A DNA stretch of 41,821 nt. Source: a virus. Location of the stretch: IMG/VR virus record IMGVR_UViG_3300028388_003961, positions 1 through 41,821 of that record. One strand, given 5' to 3'. Positions 19,856-28,796 of the stretch are shown here, in pieces (positions within the stretch are counted from its first letter, which is position 1; each line of letters begins with the position of its first letter). Position numbers and translations under genes: made by a program. Under the pieces are notes generated by a model, which searched no databases, was not told the DNA's origin, and saw only the letters and a list, made by a program, of their open reading frames with translations.

Positions 19856-19927
19856 ATGAAATTTGACGAGCTCCCGGCGATCTTGGGCAGCCAGGATGCT
19901 GACGACGGAGGTCAGCACGGACGCTGA
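19856..19927 (+). CDS. Possible 23-residue peptide upstream of the second TnpB
   Basis: TTTTTGGAGGATCGAACGG precedes ATG 19856, a good ribosome site. The frame MKFDELPAILGSQDADDGG ends after 23 codons. It may be a remnant of a gene cut by the nearby transposon. The interval 19749-19978 holds nothing else I can support. Confidence 0.3.
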   Translation: MKFDELPAILGSQDADDGGQHGR

Positions 19928-19978
19928 CCGACCCCCAGCCGCAGATGCGTAGTGAAACGGCGCACGAGGACTAAGGGC

Positions 19979-21247
19979 ATGACCAGACAACCATCCACAA
20001 CGGCCACGGTGAAGCGCGCCTATGCGCGCCGCTACTACCCGACCGCCGAGCAGGAGCGCCTGCTGCTGGAGTGGTTCGGTGTGTCCCGGTTCGCGTGGAA
20101 CGTCGCGCTGGAAATGATGGGCCGCGCCTACAAGGACCGCAACGAGCGGCTGACCTACGTCGGCGTCAGCAAGCAGTTCACGCAGTTGAAGCGTGACCCG
20201 AATTTCGAATGGTTCGCCGCGCCGCCGAGCGACGTATTGGACCAGACGCTCCGCGACCTCGACCGCGCTTTCGCCAACTTCTTCGCCAAGCGGGCGAAGT
20301 ACCCGAAATGGAAGTCACGCAAGAATCCGAAACACGCGCTGCGGTTCGTGTTCGACCAGCGGCACGCGGGGAAGGTGCGCGAGTGGAACAAGGGCACGCT
20401 GGTGCTGCCGAAGCTGGGCGCGTTAAAGCTGCGTGGCGACGCCCTGCCAGCCGCGATGCCGAAGATGGTTACGGTGCGCCGCGACGCCGCCGGTCGCTGG
20501 TTCGTTTCGTTCGTCGTGGACGAGGCCATCCAGCCGCTCCCCACGACCGGCTCGCTGGTCGGCGTAGACCTGGGCGTCAATGACGCGATGGTGGTCAGCG
20601 ACGGCAGCGTGGTCGAGAACCCGCGTCATCTGAACAGGCACCAGCGCAAGTTGCGCAAAGAACAGCGCCGACTGGCGCGCAAGACGAAGGGCAGCAACCG
20701 CTACGCGAAACAGCGTCAGCGGGTCGCCAAGGTTCACGCCAAGGTGGCCGACGCCCGCAACGATTACCTGCACAAAGCCACAACGGCACTGGTCAAGAGC
20801 CACGACCTGATCGCCGCCGAGGATTTGAACGTGCGGGGGATGATGGCGAACCGCCGACTGGCGCGGGCCATTAGTGATGTCGGGTTCAGTGAGATACGCA
20901 GGCAACTCGACTACAAGGGGGGTTGGTATGGCCGGGAAATCCGCGTCATCGACCGCTGGGCGCCGACGAGCAAAACCTGCTCGGCGTGCGGGCACCGTAT
21001 GGCAGAGATGCCGTTGTCGGTGCGTGAGTGGGACTGCCTCGCGTGCGGGGCGCACCACGACCGCGACGTGAATGCGGCCAAGAACATTTTGAGTTTCGCA
21101 CTAGGCGGGGGAACCGCCGAAGTTATGCGCGTGGAGGGTGATACCCACCGCGAACCGTTGGCGTCTGTCAGCGGCGAGCGGCACCCGATGAAACGCGAAC
21201 CGTGGCAAACCGAGCAAGCCTGTCTGGAACAGGCGGCGGAGGTTTAG
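19979..21247 (+). CDS. tnpB: TnpB-type RNA-guided nuclease of an IS200/IS605-like element (copy 2)
   Basis: A start at ATG 19979 (422 residues) is preferred to GTG 19952. It is distantly related to copy 1 but clearly a different subtype. RuvC residues are intact: Asp197 in VGVDLGVNDA, Glu281 in AAEDLNVRGM and Asp363 in DRDVNAAKN. The zinc knuckle has CSAC (334-337) and CLAC (353-356). The N-terminal part has the typical YYPTAEQERLLLEWFG segment. There is no tnpA. The 3' end, including the region after the stop to about 21290, is where the omega RNA and right end of the element are expected. It separates the early operon from the replication genes, whose first gene has its own ribosome site. 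Confidence 0.88.
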   Translation: MTRQPSTTATVKRAYARRYYPTAEQERLLLEWFGVSRFAWNVALEMMGRAYKDRNERLTYVGVSKQFTQLKRDPNFEWFAAPPSDVLDQTLRDLDRAFANFFAKRAKYPKWKSRKNPKHALRFVFDQRHAGKVREWNKGTLVLPKLGALKLRGDALPAAMPKMVTVRRDAAGRWFVSFVVDEAIQPLPTTGSLVGVDLGVNDAMVVSDGSVVENPRHLNRHQRKLRKEQRRLARKTKGSNRYAKQRQRVAKVHAKVADARNDYLHKATTALVKSHDLIAAEDLNVRGMMANRRLARAISDVGFSEIRRQLDYKGGWYGREIRVIDRWAPTSKTCSACGHRMAEMPLSVREWDCLACGAHHDRDVNAAKNILSFALGGGTAEVMRVEGDTHREPLASVSGERHPMKREPWQTEQACLEQAAEV

Positions 21248-21305
21248 TTGTGGATTCCAAAAGAAGGCGCTCGTTTGTCTGTAATTATTACTTTGGAGGT
21301 ACCCC

Positions 21306-21710
21306 ATGTTGATTGAACAATCCCTCTCCGAGATCGCCCAGCACTTGGGTCGTATCGCGACAGCCATCGAGGTCTCCTCGGCGGCGTCGGTTACTCAGCC
21401 GTCCAGCGAGGCAGCCGTCGCACAGCCCGCCGCCGAGGCGCGCAAACCGACACCGTTGCAGATGCCCTCGGAGACCCCCGACGAGGGCCGGCAGTCGTCT
21501 ACCCCTCCAGCGATCCCAGTCACCGACCAGGAGATTGCCGAGGCCAACGCCAAGCTCGCCGAGGTGGCGCAGACGCTCGGAAGCCCTGAACCGGTGGTTG
21601 CCGTCATCAAAGCCCACGGCATCGAGCGTCTGGCCGAGGTCGGTGACGACCGCGCGATGCTGGAGTCGATTGTCGCCCGGGCGCAGGCTCTCGCTCAGGC
21701 GGCAGCATGA
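21306..21710 (+). CDS. Replication-module protein of unknown function
   Basis: A 134-residue protein with ATG at 21306 and TTTGGAGG upstream. It has a short N-terminal helix (IEQSLSEIAQHLGRIATAIE), a Pro/Ser/Ala-rich disordered middle, and a folded C-terminus (EPVVAVIKAHGIERLAEVGDD) of the kind that ends many phage recombination-accessory proteins. The stop overlaps the DUF2800 nuclease start, so it is probably a partner in the same pathway. I do not assign a specific role. Confidence 0.6.
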   Translation: MLIEQSLSEIAQHLGRIATAIEVSSAASVTQPSSEAAVAQPAAEARKPTPLQMPSETPDEGRQSSTPPAIPVTDQEIAEANAKLAEVAQTLGSPEPVVAVIKAHGIERLAEVGDDRAMLESIVARAQALAQAAA

Positions 21711-22984
21711 CGACGCCAGTCCCTGTCCATTGGTTGCGGGGCGGGTCCGTTTCTGACCGCATCGTGCCCTGCCCGGGGTGCGTCCATGAGGCCGCGAAGT
21801 GGCCGAAGGACCCCTCGGGGCCGCCCGCGATTGACGGCACGCACAGCCACACATTGTTGGAGCGGTGCGTGAAAGAGAACAAGCACCCGCAGATGTTCGT
21901 GGGCGCGACGCTGAGGGACCACGAGGGGTCGTTCCAGGTCGACATGGCGCGCGCTGAGCGTGTGGCTCAGGCCTGGGGGTACCTGCAGGCCCGGCTGTCC
22001 GAGAAACCCGGCGCCAGCGTGTTCTCGGAGGTCTTTGTTGACGCCGGCGCGGCGCACGGCGTGCCCAGCTGGGGTGGGTCCTGTGACCTGTTGATCGTCT
22101 GGGACGATGAGATCGAGGTGTTCGACTACAAGGACGGCGGTAAGCCCGTCTCGGTCAAGACCTGGCAGCTAGTCAGCTACGGCGTCGGTGCCGTGAACAA
22201 GGTCGGCCCTCGCCCGAAGGTGCGCCTGACGATCTGCCAGCCGAAGGCCCACAGGGCTCCGGTCCACCGAGATCTAACCCACGACGAGTTCGAGGTGCTG
22301 ACCGCCGAGCTTACTCGCTACATGCGCGCCAGTGTCCCCGAGGACGCACCGCGGGTCGCAGGCGATCACTGCAAGTGGTGCCCGGGTGCCAAGCCTGGCC
22401 GCTGCGATTCATTCAACGCTCGACTGTCAGGAGGTATCCAGACCATGAGTGAACTACCCAGCGCCCCGTCGGGTGGGGTGCTCCAGATCCCCAGCGTCAG
22501 CGAGTCGCAGCTCTCCGACGAGCAGATCGCTCAGGTCCTCGACGCCGCCCCGCTGGTCCGGGAATGGCTCAAAGAGGTAGAAGGCGAGGCCCTGAAGCGT
22601 CACCGCGACGGGCGAGCAATCCCCGGCTACAAGCTGACCCGTAAGTCGACCCATCGGCGATTCGCGGACAACGCGATGGAGATCTTCGAGGCGCTCAGGT
22701 TGCCGAAGGCGGCCTACCTGGAATCGAAACTGACATCGATCCCGAAGCTACTCGAGAGCGACGCCGTGAAAAAACTGAGCGCCAAGCGTCGCGCTCGTTT
22801 CGATGAGGCCATCACGAAACCCGAGGGGGCACTCATCCTGGTACCTCAGTCGGCACCCGGCAAGGTCGTGGAGGTGGGCCTGACCCATGAAGCGATCGAG
22901 AAGGCCGGGCAGACCGCGCTGCCAGCTACCAAGCCATCAACCCTTGAACCGGCAGCGCCCGCTGCCACCTACAACTTCATCTGA
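21707..22984 (+). CDS. DUF2800 nuclease (Cas4/RecB-like, PD-(D/E)xK)
   Basis: This is a 425-residue protein. Cys22 and Cys25 (CPGC) and a C-terminal cluster HCKWCPGAKPGRC (about 220-233) would hold an iron-sulfur cluster, as in Cas4 and AddB. The nuclease core shows an early THSHTLLE, then GGSCDLLIVWDDE and VFDYKDGG, the latter two supplying the Asp and Asp-x-Lys of the active site. After the nuclease (about 1-240) a second helical domain follows. In many phages this gene is followed by a DUF2815 protein and a DNA polymerase, as here. It likely resects DNA for recombination-dependent replication. Confidence 0.8.
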   Translation: MTTPVPVHWLRGGSVSDRIVPCPGCVHEAAKWPKDPSGPPAIDGTHSHTLLERCVKENKHPQMFVGATLRDHEGSFQVDMARAERVAQAWGYLQARLSEKPGASVFSEVFVDAGAAHGVPSWGGSCDLLIVWDDEIEVFDYKDGGKPVSVKTWQLVSYGVGAVNKVGPRPKVRLTICQPKAHRAPVHRDLTHDEFEVLTAELTRYMRASVPEDAPRVAGDHCKWCPGAKPGRCDSFNARLSGGIQTMSELPSAPSGGVLQIPSVSESQLSDEQIAQVLDAAPLVREWLKEVEGEALKRHRDGRAIPGYKLTRKSTHRRFADNAMEIFEALRLPKAAYLESKLTSIPKLLESDAVKKLSAKRRARFDEAITKPEGALILVPQSAPGKVVEVGLTHEAIEKAGQTALPATKPSTLEPAAPAATYNFI

Positions 22985-22994
22985 GGAATCAGTT

Positions 22995-23630
22995 ATGGAA
23001 CAGCAACAGAACGCTTTCGCCAACGGCCTGACCGTGATGGGTTACGCCATCTACCCCAACCTCGACAAGGCGCGAGACTTCAAGGGCAACGGGGACTTCC
23101 GCTTCGACATCCAGGTCGTCATCACTGCTGCCGAGGCGGCCCGGTTGAACGCTGCCGCACGCGAACTCGCCAAGCAGAAGTTCAGCGAGGCCGAGATCAG
23201 CAACCCCCTCTTCCACTGGCCCGCTGTGGACCTTAGCAAGGAACCCAGCGAGGGCGCTAAGAAGATCCTCGATGTCTTCCCGGGGGCCTGGGTGATCAAG
23301 CTCGCCCGCAAGGTCGACAAGGGAGCCCCGGTCAAGAAGGACGCCACCGGTGCCGTCGTGGTCAACCCCGGCTATATCAACTCCGGCAACGTGGTCGCGT
23401 GCGCCTTCGACATGATGACCTACAAGCAGAGCGCCAAGATCTTTGGCGTCACCTCGCTGCTCGGCGAGGTCGCGAAGCTCCAAGACGGAGTCAAGGTCAG
23501 CCTGGGTAGCGCCGGCGCCAGCCTCAGCGCTGAAGATCTGGCGGCTGCTCAGTCGGCGACCCTCCCCGGCGTCGCCGACGGTGCGGCTGCAGCGTCACCG
23601 CTGCCGACCACGGCAGTTCATCAGTTCTGA
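22995..23630 (+). CDS. DUF2815 ssDNA-binding-type protein
   Basis: A 211-residue protein with ATG at 22995. It opens with GLTVMGYAIYPNLDKARDFKG and has DFRFDIQVVIT, PLFHWPAVDLSKEP, VFPGAWVIKLARKVDKG and GYINSGNVVACAFDMM, all typical of DUF2815. That family has an OB-like fold and acts like T7 gp2.5, coating single strands during replication and recombination. The C-terminal 40 residues are a Ser/Ala-rich tail ending in Phe. This fits the usual acidic, aromatic-ended tail only loosely, since the acidic residues are sparse. Neighbours on both sides support the role. Confidence 0.78.
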   Translation: MEQQQNAFANGLTVMGYAIYPNLDKARDFKGNGDFRFDIQVVITAAEAARLNAAARELAKQKFSEAEISNPLFHWPAVDLSKEPSEGAKKILDVFPGAWVIKLARKVDKGAPVKKDATGAVVVNPGYINSGNVVACAFDMMTYKQSAKIFGVTSLLGEVAKLQDGVKVSLGSAGASLSAEDLAAAQSATLPGVADGAAAASPLPTTAVHQF

Positions 23631-25852
23631 TGTCCTACCCAGTCGACAACGCGGTCGTCTACGACCTCGAGGTCTACCCTGGCTACTTCCTGTTGGGGGC
23701 ACAGTTCCCCAACGGTGAGGTGGTTCAGATAGACACCGTCCGGAAAGGGGAGGTCGCGCCCTTCGCTGCGTTCATCGAGCGTGTAAAGACCGGCGGTTAC
23801 ACCCTGGTAGGGTTCAACTCCAGGGGTTACGACGACGTCGTATTGTCGGCCTTCCTCGGTTCTGATGGGGACCCCGAGGCGGCCTACCTTCGCTCGGTGG
23901 CCATCATCGTGGACGAGATCCCACCGTGGAGTTTTCGCGAGACCAACCCCGTCGACTCCATTGACCTGATGCAGATCCTACCTGGGCGCGTCGGTCTGAA
24001 GGTGATCGGCGTCCGTCTGGGTCACGAAAAACTGCAGGAACTACCGGTGCGCTACGACAAGGTGCCGGATGCCAACGAGCGCGAGGTCCTGCGTCGGTAC
24101 AACGTCAACGACTTGCAGATCACCCGCAAGTTGTACGACCTGATCCGCCCAGAGTTGGACCTCCGGGCGACAATGTCGGACCAGTACGGGGTGGATCTGC
24201 GCAGCAAGGGTGAAGCCACACTAGCTGAGTTGATACTGCTGCACGAGTACACCAAGGCCGGCGGTCTGATGGACCGCAAGGGGCTCAACGCGGAAGCCAC
24301 TCGGCTGATCGATGAGTGCCCAGAGGCCACGGTTCGTGAGCCGACTTGGTGGAAAGCACTGACTTCTGCATCGGGGATGGAGAAGGTTCGCGCCCTCGGT
24401 GAAGAGATCTTCGCAACACCAGTCCCGATCCGCGACGGTCGCCTCGTTGGCGGCGCGCTATCCAGACAGCTGTACATCAACGATCGGTACTACACGATGG
24501 GCGTCGGCGGCTTGCACTCCGTCGACGGCCCCGGTTGCTGGGTGCCTGGTGATGACGAGGTACTGCTAGACGTCGATGTGGCGAGCTATTACCCAAACAT
24601 TGTTCTCACCCAGGGCCTGTCGCCGCGCGCCTGGGGGGACTATTTCACGCCTATCTACCGGTCGATCGTCGAACGCCGCCTGGCCGCGAAGCGCGCCGGC
24701 GACAAGGTCACCGCGGATGTTTTGAAGATCAGCGCCAACGGTACCTATGGGAAGAGCTCGGACCTGTTCTCGTCGCTCTACGATCCTGAGGTCACCGCCA
24801 ATGTCACCCTGCTGGGACAACTCGGCCTTTTGACGCTGATCCAGATGCTCGAGGGCGTCGCCGCGGTCTGCTCGGCGAACACCGACGGAATCACGGTGTT
24901 GGTCAGGCGTACCAACCTTGACCGCATGAAGACCATCGTCGGGCGCTGGGAGCAGGCAACACAACTCGAGATGGAATACACCGAGTACTTGGGTCTGTAC
25001 CAGAAGGACTGCAACAACTACCTGGCCGTTAAGGGCGATGGGAAAGTCAAAAAGAAGGGGCGATTCGTGGACAAGTGGCCAGACCTGCGCCACTCACCGA
25101 ACGCCAACATCGTCGCGACGGCAATCCAGCGGCGCTTGTCGGAGGGCTGCTCCTTCGAGGACACGGTTTACGCTTGCACCGACATCAACCAGTTCCTTCT
25201 GACTCAGAAGGTTGCCCGTGGGTGGACTACCCGGTGGAACGACCAACCTCTGGGCCAGATGCTGCGATGGTACAAGTCCAACCGAGCAGACGCCGCGCCG
25301 ATCATGCGCACCCCGCCCGAAGGCGCGAAGGGCAAGGCGGGTGTCGTTCCAGACAGCGAAGGTTGTGTGCCGGCAGAGGATCTCCCGGCGACCATCCCCG
25401 CGGATCTCAACTACCGGTGGTACCTCGACGAGACCCAGAAGCTGTGGGCGTTGATCACGCAACAGAAACACCCAGGCCTCAACCGATGGGCTGAGCTCGC
25501 TCACCAGGCCGGGTTGCGGCCCTGCTTGGTTGACCTGGCAGCCAAGACCTTCAGCCGCGCACGCGCGACCTACGGGGACACCGACTTCACCTCGCTGCTT
25601 GATGGTTGGGCGCTGGGCACGGGCACCGGAGGCGGGCTGCTGGCGCGCGTCGGCAAGACGGGCACGAGCGTCTACCGAACAACCATGTCGTATCCCTCGC
25701 GTACCAGGAAGAAGGTCCGCGAGGATCACGGCTTCGAGTTGATCTATGGGGCGCGGGTGCCGCTGGAGGGCCCATACCAGGTGCTACCGGAGCCGCACGG
25801 CGGCTTCGATGCGTATTACACCCCGGCTGAACTAAAGAAGGTGGGTCGGTGA
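23630..25852 (+). CDS. DNA polymerase, family B-type, with 3'-5' exonuclease
   Basis: The product is 740 residues. The exonuclease domain has YDLEVYPG (Exo I), VGFNSRGYDD (Exo II) and RRYNVNDLQIT (Exo III). The polymerase part has a GVGGLHS segment, motif A DVDVASYYPNIVL (about 314-326), motif B KISANGTYGK (about 365-374) and motif C ANTDGITV (about 416-423). Tyr-Tyr-Pro in motif A and the Asn-Thr-Asp-Gly form of motif C fit family B and not family A, even though similar phage genes are often labelled polymerase I. The start overlaps the DUF2815 stop and the end overlaps the VRR-NUC start, so the module is one tightly coupled operon. It is the main replicase of the phage. Confidence 0.85.
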   Translation: MSYPVDNAVVYDLEVYPGYFLLGAQFPNGEVVQIDTVRKGEVAPFAAFIERVKTGGYTLVGFNSRGYDDVVLSAFLGSDGDPEAAYLRSVAIIVDEIPPWSFRETNPVDSIDLMQILPGRVGLKVIGVRLGHEKLQELPVRYDKVPDANEREVLRRYNVNDLQITRKLYDLIRPELDLRATMSDQYGVDLRSKGEATLAELILLHEYTKAGGLMDRKGLNAEATRLIDECPEATVREPTWWKALTSASGMEKVRALGEEIFATPVPIRDGRLVGGALSRQLYINDRYYTMGVGGLHSVDGPGCWVPGDDEVLLDVDVASYYPNIVLTQGLSPRAWGDYFTPIYRSIVERRLAAKRAGDKVTADVLKISANGTYGKSSDLFSSLYDPEVTANVTLLGQLGLLTLIQMLEGVAAVCSANTDGITVLVRRTNLDRMKTIVGRWEQATQLEMEYTEYLGLYQKDCNNYLAVKGDGKVKKKGRFVDKWPDLRHSPNANIVATAIQRRLSEGCSFEDTVYACTDINQFLLTQKVARGWTTRWNDQPLGQMLRWYKSNRADAAPIMRTPPEGAKGKAGVVPDSEGCVPAEDLPATIPADLNYRWYLDETQKLWALITQQKHPGLNRWAELAHQAGLRPCLVDLAAKTFSRARATYGDTDFTSLLDGWALGTGTGGGLLARVGKTGTSVYRTTMSYPSRTRKKVREDHGFELIYGARVPLEGPYQVLPEPHGGFDAYYTPAELKKVGR

Positions 25853-26190
25853 CGGAGGAACTCGTACCGGTTCGACTACCCAAGCGCAAGCCGCTTGAGA
25901 AAGATGTCGAGGCTTACCTGGTGGGAGCGGTCAAACGCCTCGGCGGCAAGTGCTGGAAGTTCGTGTCGCCCAACAACCGCGGGGTGTGCGATCGGATCTG
26001 CGTGCTACCGGGCAACCGGGTCTGGTTCGTCGAGCTCAAGCGTGATCGAACTGGGAGGTTGAGTTCGAACCAGAAGCGATTCTTCGAAACGCTCCGCGCT
26101 TTGGGTGTGACCAATCAGGCGGTGTTGAAGGGTAAGGAGGAAGTGTCGGTATGGATTGAAGCACGGAGGGCTGAGCGTGCTGAAGATTGA
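25849..26190 (+). CDS. VRR-NUC nuclease
   Basis: A 113-residue protein starting at GTG 25849, overlapping the polymerase stop (GTGA). It is the short stand-alone form of VRR-NUC: VEAYLVGAVKRLGGK with the acidic residue of the first helix, then NNRGVCDRICVLP (Asp48) and VWFVELKRD (Glu62-x-Lys64), the PD-(D/E)xK active site. Such proteins can cleave branched DNA as junction resolvases. Its neighbours, polymerase and SNF2 helicase, are those commonly seen with it in phages. Likely role: trimming or resolving replication intermediates before packaging. Confidence 0.85.
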   Translation: MTEELVPVRLPKRKPLEKDVEAYLVGAVKRLGGKCWKFVSPNNRGVCDRICVLPGNRVWFVELKRDRTGRLSSNQKRFFETLRALGVTNQAVLKGKEEVSVWIEARRAERAED

Positions 26191-27589
26191 GAACCTTCAC
26201 GGTTACCAGGTGCGCGCCGTCAACCACGTTCTTGAACACCCGCACAGTTTTTTGTGGCTGTTCCTTGGCGCAGGCAAGACCGTCATTGGGCTGACGGCTT
26301 TCTCGGAATTGCAGAGGCAAGGGTTCGCACGCGGCATGTTGGTGCTTGGGCCGCTACGCGTGGTGCAGGCGGTCTGGGTGCAGGAGGCCCGCAAGTGGGA
26401 TCACCTCAAGCGCCTGCGTTTCAGCCTCGTCCACGGTACACCTGAGGCGCGCATCCGAGCGCTGTTCCGCCCCGCCGACGTCTACCTCATGAACTACGAG
26501 AACCTGCCTTGGTTGGCCGCCCAACTGCAGCACTATTGCTTGCGGGCCAACCGGGCGCTGCCGTTTGATGTTTTGCTGGCAGACGAAAGCACGAAGCTCA
26601 AGAACGCAGCGACGAAGCGCATGGAGGCGTTGGTCCCTCTGCTGCGCTACTTCCGCTGGCGAATTGGTCTGACGGGCACCCCGGCTTCCAACGGCCTCGA
26701 AGACCTCTTCGGCCAGTTCTTGGTTATCGACGGAGGCAAGCGACTGGGGATTGATTACGAAGATTATCTGCGTCGGTTCTTCCAACCCGAGGGTTACGGT
26801 GGATACAAGTACACCGCGACGCCAGAGGGCGAGCGCGAGATCTCCCGACGGGTGTCTGACGTCGTCCTCCAGATGAACCAGGAAGACTACCTCAAATTGC
26901 CAAAGCTGATCACGCAGGATCTTTTTACCGAGTTGCCTGAACGCCACAGGGCGGCCTATGACGCGCTCGAGAACGAACTCTTCGTTGAACTCGACAACGG
27001 GGAAGTCTTGGAGGTCGCGAACGAAGCGGCGAAGGTCAACAAGCTTCTCCAAGTGAGCAACGGCGCAGCGTACACGGACACCGAGACGCGGGACTGGAGC
27101 CCCATACATGATGCCAAGCTCGAGTTGCTGGACTCCATCATCGAAGAGGCCTCCGGCGAGCCCGTGCTGCTGGCTTACAACTACCGCCCCGATGCTTATC
27201 GGATTCTGAAGCGGTACCCGTTTGCTAAGAATTTGACCGGAATGCCGGCCGCGGAGTTTGAAGACGCCCTCCAGGCGTGGAAAGACGGAAGAGAGCGGCT
27301 GTTGATCGGACACCCCGCCAGCCTGGCGCACGGCGTGGATGGATTGCAGGACTCCTGCAACACGTTGGTCTGGTTCGGCCTGGGTTGGAGCCTCGAACTG
27401 TACCTACAGTTCGTTGCGCGAATACACCGCCAGGGGCAGGAGCGCCCGGTCGTCTGCCACCGTCTCCTGTGTCGTGACACGTTCGACGAGGTTGTCAGGG
27501 ACGCACTCGAGATGAAGACGTTCACCCAAGACGCACTACGGCGGGCGGTTGATGAATACCGCAAACGCCGAGAGAGGAAGGCCGCCTAA
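26177..27589 (+). CDS. SNF2-type superfamily 2 helicase
   Basis: GTG at 26177 is taken as the start because GGAGGG lies ahead; a TTG at 26156 is possible. The 470-residue protein carries motif I FLGAGKT (about 29-35), motif II ADEST (about 135-139), motif III LTGTPASNG (about 165-173) and a C-terminal lobe with motif VI QFVARIHRQGQ (about 410-420). The first lobe lacks the usual Met before Gly-x-Gly-Lys, having Leu-Gly-Ala. Phage SNF2 helicases of this length accompany DUF2800/DUF2815 modules and probably remodel stalled forks or nucleoprotein. The start overlaps the VRR-NUC gene by 14 bases. Confidence 0.83.
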   Translation: MLKIENLHGYQVRAVNHVLEHPHSFLWLFLGAGKTVIGLTAFSELQRQGFARGMLVLGPLRVVQAVWVQEARKWDHLKRLRFSLVHGTPEARIRALFRPADVYLMNYENLPWLAAQLQHYCLRANRALPFDVLLADESTKLKNAATKRMEALVPLLRYFRWRIGLTGTPASNGLEDLFGQFLVIDGGKRLGIDYEDYLRRFFQPEGYGGYKYTATPEGEREISRRVSDVVLQMNQEDYLKLPKLITQDLFTELPERHRAAYDALENELFVELDNGEVLEVANEAAKVNKLLQVSNGAAYTDTETRDWSPIHDAKLELLDSIIEEASGEPVLLAYNYRPDAYRILKRYPFAKNLTGMPAAEFEDALQAWKDGRERLLIGHPASLAHGVDGLQDSCNTLVWFGLGWSLELYLQFVARIHRQGQERPVVCHRLLCRDTFDEVVRDALEMKTFTQDALRRAVDEYRKRRERKAA

Positions 27590-27870
27590 TGACCCGCCAA
27601 GAGATCGAAACGATGGCCGCCACGTTCAGTGACGAGGTCCACCGGATCAATAAACACCACCACCGTAAAGCTGTGGTGGTGTGGGCCAAGCCCTGGCGCG
27701 GGCTACCGGCCCGGTTCGTCTTCCGTAGGGAGGACTCCTATGACGCATCGTCTGATGATCCGGAGGGCTGGCGTACGGTCGGACTCTACGACGCTAACCA
27801 CAACCCTGTTGACTTGTTAGAGGACCTTGTTGTCTGGGTCGAGGAGAACCAGAAGGTGAGGTTGTCATGA
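27589..27870 (+). CDS. Small hypothetical protein
   Basis: A 93-residue product whose ATG overlaps the helicase stop (TAATG). It has a helical N-terminus, a His-rich patch INKHHHRKAVVV, then WAKPWRGLPARFVFRRE and WRTVGLYDANHNPVDL. This is a small alpha/beta protein with no catalytic signature I know. The His cluster could bind metal. Co-transcription with the replication module is likely. Confidence 0.55.
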   Translation: MTRQEIETMAATFSDEVHRINKHHHRKAVVVWAKPWRGLPARFVFRREDSYDASSDDPEGWRTVGLYDANHNPVDLLEDLVVWVEENQKVRLS

Positions 27871-28148
27871 ACACGTACCGCTGCAGGCACACTCGAAGTC
27901 GTGTCATCGGGTCCGGCACGCGCCGAACTCAATCCGAAGGCATCACACGGCGGCGAGAGTGCAAAGAGTGCGGATACCGTTGGTCGACGATTGAAGTACC
28001 GATAGACATGCGGACGGGGCGTAGAGCACCTGAGTTGATAGCCAAGATCCGCGCCGCTGTCGATGATATCTGCGAGGAACACCATAACCCGTCTACGTCT
28101 CGTTGGTTCGACGAAGACGGTGTGCCTGTGGAGACGACGCAAAAATGA
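27867..28148 (+). CDS. NrdR-like zinc-ribbon protein
   Basis: A 93-residue protein with ATG overlapping the previous stop (ATGA). The segment TRRRECKECGYRWSTIEV matches the zinc ribbon of NrdR, the repressor of ribonucleotide reductase genes. However, the ATP-cone domain that follows in NrdR is missing and only a single CxxC pair is clear (plus Cys in YRCRH). Stand-alone ribbons of this kind are known in phages and may bind DNA or a protein. The C-terminal part is a helix (LIAKIRAAVDDICEEHHN) that may form a dimer. It is not a functional NrdR on its own. Confidence 0.65.
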   Translation: MNTYRCRHTRSRVIGSGTRRTQSEGITRRRECKECGYRWSTIEVPIDMRTGRRAPELIAKIRAAVDDICEEHHNPSTSRWFDEDGVPVETTQK

Positions 28149-28471
28149 CGACGCCACGCAAAGATCCGATCTTCTCGATTGGCGAACCAGTTGGCGAGCT
28201 AACCGTCGTTAAGCATTTGGCACACTCGAACGTGTGCCCCGAAGGTCCACACGCGGGTAAGCACTACAGCAAACGGCAATGGTGGTATCGATTGACGTGC
28301 GGGTGCGGCAACACGGTCGTCGCCAATCAGGATGCAGTGCGCGACACGCGTCGTCGCTGTGACGACTGTAACAGCATGAAAAGATCAATCGATCAGCAGC
28401 AACGGATGCGCGAGAAGTATCCAAAGCCAAAGCCGACTGTGTCTGACTTTGCAACGATGAGGTTGAAATAA
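28145..28471 (+). CDS. Small zinc-finger protein
   Basis: ATG at 28145 overlaps the previous stop. The 108-residue protein has a VGELTVVKHL start, a WWYRLTCGCGNTVV segment and RRRCDDCNSMK near the end. The four cysteines (CGC and CDDC) with the GxLTV opening match the zinc-binding fold often seen ahead of homing HNH or AP2 domains in phage proteins. No HNH or AP2 part follows, so it is the finger alone. DNA binding is likely and its purpose is unknown. Confidence 0.6.
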   Translation: MTTPRKDPIFSIGEPVGELTVVKHLAHSNVCPEGPHAGKHYSKRQWWYRLTCGCGNTVVANQDAVRDTRRRCDDCNSMKRSIDQQQRMREKYPKPKPTVSDFATMRLK

Positions 28472-28472
28472 A

Positions 28473-28796
28473 ATGACTAACACTATCGGATCAATAGACG
28501 GCCCAACGCATCTTGCAGCCGTTCAGCGTATCGCCGAACTTGAAGCAGAAAACGAGCGGCTGCGTAAACTGATGTGCGAGGCGTTTTATGCTTGTTCTGA
28601 AGACGCCTGCTCGACATCTCTCCCGCGAGAATTCGTCCAAGAGGCGGTGAAAGATGAGCAACGCATCGGAGTAGATCACATCTTAGCCGCAAGAGACGCG
28701 GCGCAAAAACTAGTGCAGAAACTTGAAGCTGAGAATGAGCGGTTGCGACGAGAAGTTCAGCACTATAAAAATATCGCCTATAACAACTACTTTTAG
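28473..28796 (+). CDS. Coiled-coil protein, reading frame probably broken at its 3' end
   Basis: A 107-residue product that contains two leucine-zipper-like copies of LEAENERLRK/R, at about 23-32 and 85-95, with a Cys-rich loop between (LMCEAFYACSEDACS). The stop TAG follows a TTTT run. In the -1 frame the sequence continues open for 42 codons (28793-28921) as LDAERWRKIESAII. This is the kind of ending that homologous coiled-coil phage proteins carry (a D-A-x-R-W/Y-R motif after the zipper). So either one T was lost from a run of five, or ribosomes shift at CTTTTAG. The surrounding DNA is visibly richer in A+T than its neighbours. Confidence 0.6.
   Translation: MTNTIGSIDGPTHLAAVQRIAELEAENERLRKLMCEAFYACSEDACSTSLPREFVQEAVKDEQRIGVDHILAARDAAQKLVQKLEAENERLRREVQHYKNIAYNNYF

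Noticed and set aside
27867-28148. A full NrdR regulator
   Set aside because: Only the zinc-ribbon part is present; the ATP-cone domain is missing.
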